DNA from: Indolivaga alginatilytica
GTDB taxonomy: Bacteria; Bacteroidota; Bacteroidia; Bacteroidales; Dysgonomonadaceae
DNA length: 64,000 nt
Assembly (NCBI RefSeq): GCF_003201355.1
Contig: NZ_QICL01000001.1
Coordinates: forward strand, 124,001-188,000
Reading direction: 5' to 3'
How positions within the stretch are numbered: the first letter of the stretch is position 1; each line of letters begins with the position of its first letter. Positions 61,406 through 64,000 of this stretch are shown in pieces. The translations under genes and the position numbers were made by a program. The notes under the pieces are model-generated. The model saw only the letters and a program-made list of their open reading frames with translations, was not told where the DNA came from and did no database searches.

Positions 61406-63262
61406 TTAAAACGGAAATAACAATGGTAATGCTATAATCATAACAATACCCATAATTATCTGCAAAGGTAATCCAACTTTTATATAATCCATAAATTTAT
61501 ATTTACCTGCCGACATAACCAATGCATTGGGAGCGGTAGAAAACGGCGAAGCAAAACACATACTAGCAGCAACTGCTACCGCAAACATAAAGGGATAAGG
61601 ACTCACGCCCATATTTACAGCCGCCTGCATACCGATAGGGGCAAAAAGCAGAGCTGTTGCCGTATTACTGATAAACATGGTAAGAATAGAAGTTCCAAAG
61701 TAAATACCAGCTAATAGAGCATAAGGTCCATAAGGTCCCAAACCACCAACCAATGTACCCGATATAATACCTGCGGCCCCCGTTTGCTCAAAAGCAACTG
61801 CCATAGGCATCATACCTGCAATAAGAACTACACTTTCCCAATTTATATTTTTATAGGCTTCTTCCATATTACGAAGACAGCCTGTAATAACCATCATTAC
61901 AGCAGCAGTTAAAACTGCAATAACGGGAGCTACAATATTAGTAACCATAGCAATGACCATCAATACCATGATGATAGCCGCCACGGGAGCTTTATGATCG
62001 AGAGTTACTTTTGCAGCTTCTTCCAAAGGTTGGCCCACAAGCACCAAATCTTCCTGACGATTACCTAAGCTGGCAATATCACCCCATGTACCTTGAATAA
62101 GAAGAGCATCACCCGAATGTAATTTCTCTTTCTGCAAATCACTCATCTTATATTCATTATTGCGTTGAATACCTAGGATATTTACGTTAAACTCATCCCG
62201 AAAGTGAGCATCTATAATGGTACGGTTCACCAGTTTAGAGTTGGGCATAATAAATACTTCGGCAATACCTATATCCTTAAAGTCGAAAATATCCTTTCCT
62301 GCACCTTCTTTCTCTACCAAAGTCAATTCTTTTTCTTCGATAAAACGATTCAAATTACTTTTTTTACCGTAGCATACCAATATGTCTCCTCTTTCGATGA
62401 CCGTATTTGGACCAGCAACAACCTCATTCACGCTTTTATTGAATCGAGATGCGTTTACAATCTTTTCAACAGTTACAACACTTATGTTATAAAGACTCGG
62501 TATGGAAAGTTCTCTTAAGCTCTTGCCAACCATATCCGAATGTTCGGGAAGACTTAAATGTGTAAGCTTATGCAATTGATATTCATCGGCTAAATCATCC
62601 AAAGTTTTGCCTTTTCTCTTTTCATCGCCATCTCTATCGTCTTTCGATAAAAAGATTTTGCTCAGAAAATAAAGAACTATTATTCCTATCCCTAAACAGA
62701 TTAAACCCACTGGGGTAAAGGAGAAGAAGCTAAGAGCATCATATCCGTTTTTTTGTAATTCTTCGCTTATAATTAAGTTGGGAGGGGTAGCAATCAAAGT
62801 TAATATACCCATACTACTCGCAAAAGCCAATGGCATAAGAAATCGACGTGGACTAATATTAGCACTCACCGCAATACTTACCACAATAGGCATCATCACC
62901 GCCACAGTTCCCGTATTACTAACAAAAGCTCCGATAGAAGCTGTTACCAACATCACCAAAACAAATAATTTGCTCTCGCTATTGCCTGCCAGACGCAGTA
63001 TTTTAGAACTGATAAGCTTGGCAAGCCCTGTACGGAAGATTCCTCCTCCTACAATAAATAAGCCCACCATCATTAATACAATAGAACTAGAAAAGCCCGA
63101 CAAGGCCTCCACCGGAGTTATTATATTAGTAAGTACCAACGCCAGCAGTGCACACATTGCAACCAGGTCTGATCGTACTTTGCCACTCATAAAAAATGCT
63201 GATGATACAAAAAGTATAATCAGAGTGATATTCATCGGGGTAAAAATATCATTCAATGCCAT
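61406..63262 (-). CDS. SLC13-family permease with two TrkA-C domains
   Basis: A 618-residue protein. The membrane part carries SNTGTVAVMMPIVVSIAVSANISPRRFLMPLAFASSMG in the first half and SNTATALLFAPIGMQAAVNMGVSPYPFMFAVAVAASMCFASPF in the second, an inverted-repeat layout of the ArsB/NhaD and divalent-anion:sodium symporter families. Between them (about 220-400) lie two RCK_C/TrkA-C domains (LHKLTHLSLPEHSDMVGKSLRELSIPS, and AEVFIMPNSKLVNRTIIDAHF) that bind a regulator. Typical substrates are sulfate, dicarboxylates or citrate; the real one is unknown. A second -7 box suggests a leader of about 170 nt. Confidence 0.9.
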   Translation of the reverse strand: MALNDIFTPMNITLIILFVSSAFFMSGKVRSDLVAMCALLALVLTNIITPVEALSGFSSSIVLMMVGLFIVGGGIFRTGLAKLISSKILRLAGNSESKLFVLVMLVTASIGAFVSNTGTVAVMMPIVVSIAVSANISPRRFLMPLAFASSMGILTLIATPPNLIISEELQKNGYDALSFFSFTPVGLICLGIGIIVLYFLSKIFLSKDDRDGDEKRKGKTLDDLADEYQLHKLTHLSLPEHSDMVGKSLRELSIPSLYNISVVTVEKIVNASRFNKSVNEVVAGPNTVIERGDILVCYGKKSNLNRFIEEKELTLVEKEGAGKDIFDFKDIGIAEVFIMPNSKLVNRTIIDAHFRDEFNVNILGIQRNNEYKMSDLQKEKLHSGDALLIQGTWGDIASLGNRQEDLVLVGQPLEEAAKVTLDHKAPVAAIIMVLMVIAMVTNIVAPVIAVLTAAVMMVITGCLRNMEEAYKNINWESVVLIAGMMPMAVAFEQTGAAGIISGTLVGGLGPYGPYALLAGIYFGTSILTMFISNTATALLFAPIGMQAAVNMGVSPYPFMFAVAVAASMCFASPFSTAPNALVMSAGKYKFMDYIKVGLPLQIIMGIVMIIALPLLFPF

Positions 63263-63437
63263 AATTAATACCTGTTTATTTTCTAAATTAGTAATGTAAA
63301 ATAGTTATTGCTTATAATAATACAGATCCTGCTTTGGAATATCATAAATAACGAGACAAACCCTATCTCTATTTAAAGTAAACACTACAAGATCCGAAAC
63401 CTTCAATAACCAAAAAACTCTCCATGTTGAAAGTACA

Positions 63438-63455
63438 CAAAGATAACAACTTTGT
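63438..63455 (-). promoter_or_regulatory. Putative SLC13 promoter in a short inverted repeat
   Basis: TATCTTTG on the minus strand (63445-63438). The ACAAAG/CTTTGT arms flank it with a 7-bp spacer. Confidence 0.4.
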
Positions 63456-63500
63456 ACGTGTCAGAGAAAGCCTGTAAACTTTAAATTTCGCTAAATTTTA

Positions 63501-63508
63501 TATCTTTG
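63501..63508 (+). promoter_or_regulatory. Putative grpE promoter
   Basis: TATCTTTG lies 110 bp before the grpE ATG at 63619. No recognisable heat-shock operator was found. Confidence 0.45.
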
Positions 63509-63618
63509 GCAAAGATTTTGTAAGAGTATATACAGAATGAAATAAAAGACCGAATTTGTTTACAAGCAAATACGCGTCTTAATTATGTATATAACAGTAG
63601 ATAGAAAGTAATATAAGA

Positions 63619-64000
63619 TATGAAGGATACTAATAAAAACGAAGAATTTGAGTCACTAGAGAATGATTTGAATATCGAAAATGTGACAAATGATCAGATT
63701 AATGATGTAAACGAAAACGAAGACAGTGCCAATCTGGCGGACGACTTGGAGAAAAAGTTTGAAGACCTGAACGATTCGTATTTACGTTTACATGCAGAGT
63801 TTGACAATTATCGCAGACGAACCATGAAAGAAAAAGCCGATTTATTGAAAACCGGTAATGAAAAAGCCATCATAGGAGTTCTGTCAATTGTGGATGATTT
63901 CGAAAGAGCACTACCCAATATTCCGGAAGACGCTAAAGAAGGAGTAGAGCTTATTTATAGCAAATTCCAAAACTTTTTAGCTCAAAACGGAGTAAAGGAA
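63619..64000 (+). CDS. grpE: Nucleotide exchange factor GrpE (cut by window edge)
   Basis: The frame opens with ATG at 63619-63621 and remains open for 127 codons to the window end. The first 50 residues are acidic and low-complexity (NENEDSANLADDLEKKFEDL), followed by the GrpE coiled-coil and head signature: LNDSYLRLHAEFDNYRRRTMKEKADL, GNEKAIIGVLSIVDDFERAL and GVELIYSKFQNFLAQNGVKE. GrpE promotes ADP release from DnaK. dnaJ probably follows outside the window, as is usual in Bacteroidales. Confidence 0.95.

Larger units (their letters stand above)
63263..63618. other. Divergent intergenic region between the SLC13 permease and grpE
   Basis: 356 bp without a gene. It contains TATCTTTG on the minus strand at 63445-63438 (for the permease) and TATCTTTG on the plus strand at 63501-63508 (for grpE), and a short inverted repeat ACAAAG-ATAACAA-CTTTGT at 63437-63455 over the permease -7 box. 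No CIRCE element (TTAGCACTC-N9-GAGTGCTAA) is seen before grpE. Confidence 0.6.

Noticed and set aside
62778-63299. 173-codon plus-strand frame opposite the SLC13 gene
   Set aside because: Shadow frame caused by Ile/Ala/Val-rich coding; it extends past the permease start but has no signal of its own.
63376-63410. Further repeat head near grpE
   Set aside because: AGATCCGAAACCTTC is only weakly similar and has no body or tail.

Overview
The window is chromosomal DNA from a member of Bacteroidota, most likely order Bacteroidales. The genus is inferred; Dysgonomonas or a close relative would fit. The evidence is low G+C, promoters of the TAnnTTTG type with almost no Shine-Dalgarno sequences, and phylum-typical families: DUF5686 outer-membrane proteins, DUF4199, DUF4271, DUF3078, an exbB-exbD-exbD-tonB-pstS-like-TPR operon, and a metK preceded by a SAM-II-like leader. 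Both ends cut genes: gyrB at the left (minus strand) and grpE at the right (plus strand). No phage, insertion sequence, CRISPR array, plasmid gene or rRNA was seen.

Layout. 1-6.2 kb: gyrB, a small exported Lys/Cys-rich protein, rpsT co-transcribed behind tRNA-Glu, nnr, an exported hypothetical protein, an SDR oxidoreductase and trmN6. 6.2-16.3 kb: lon, a GNAT acetyltransferase, two zinc-ribbon proteins (one fused to an AraC regulator), DUF4199 plus a GtrB-like glycosyltransferase, topA and an OmpA lipoprotein. 16.4-25.5 kb: recO, an aminotransferase convergent with a MocR regulator, a membrane-anchored MutS-like ATPase, a secreted C1 aminopeptidase, an orphan contractile-injection-system tape-measure-type domain protein, and a split ThrE exporter. 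25.7-31 kb: a tightly packed operon glf-gtrA-GT2 and two tandem GT-C-like membrane proteins, probably for galactofuranose-type surface glycosylation. 31-44.3 kb: envelope genes (DUF5686, DUF3078, a glucosaminidase), ettA, cdd, a YgjP-like metalloprotease, hemD, DUF4271 and metK. 44.5-50.7 kb: the TonB energy-transduction operon. 51-64 kb: an aspartokinase, a second DUF5686 protein, menA, pbuX-xpt purine salvage, a TlpA-like lipoprotein, an acyltransferase, an SLC13 permease and grpE.

The most unusual structure is a dispersed intergenic repeat of about 95 bp. I count 14 full or partial copies. It starts with a small palindrome (AAGGTCTNAGACCTT), continues with TTTTTATTGCTTTGGCAAGTAT-like sequence, and ends in GTTACTTAA. 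The palindrome changes in a compensatory way between copies (GGTC/GACC, GCTC/GAGC, GTTC/GAAC), and the ends repeatedly overlap stop codons of neighbouring genes. Second in interest is the stand-alone tape-measure-type domain protein at 23.7-24.2 kb, which has no injection-system genes around it.

Functions are read from motifs and family knowledge. No database search was run.
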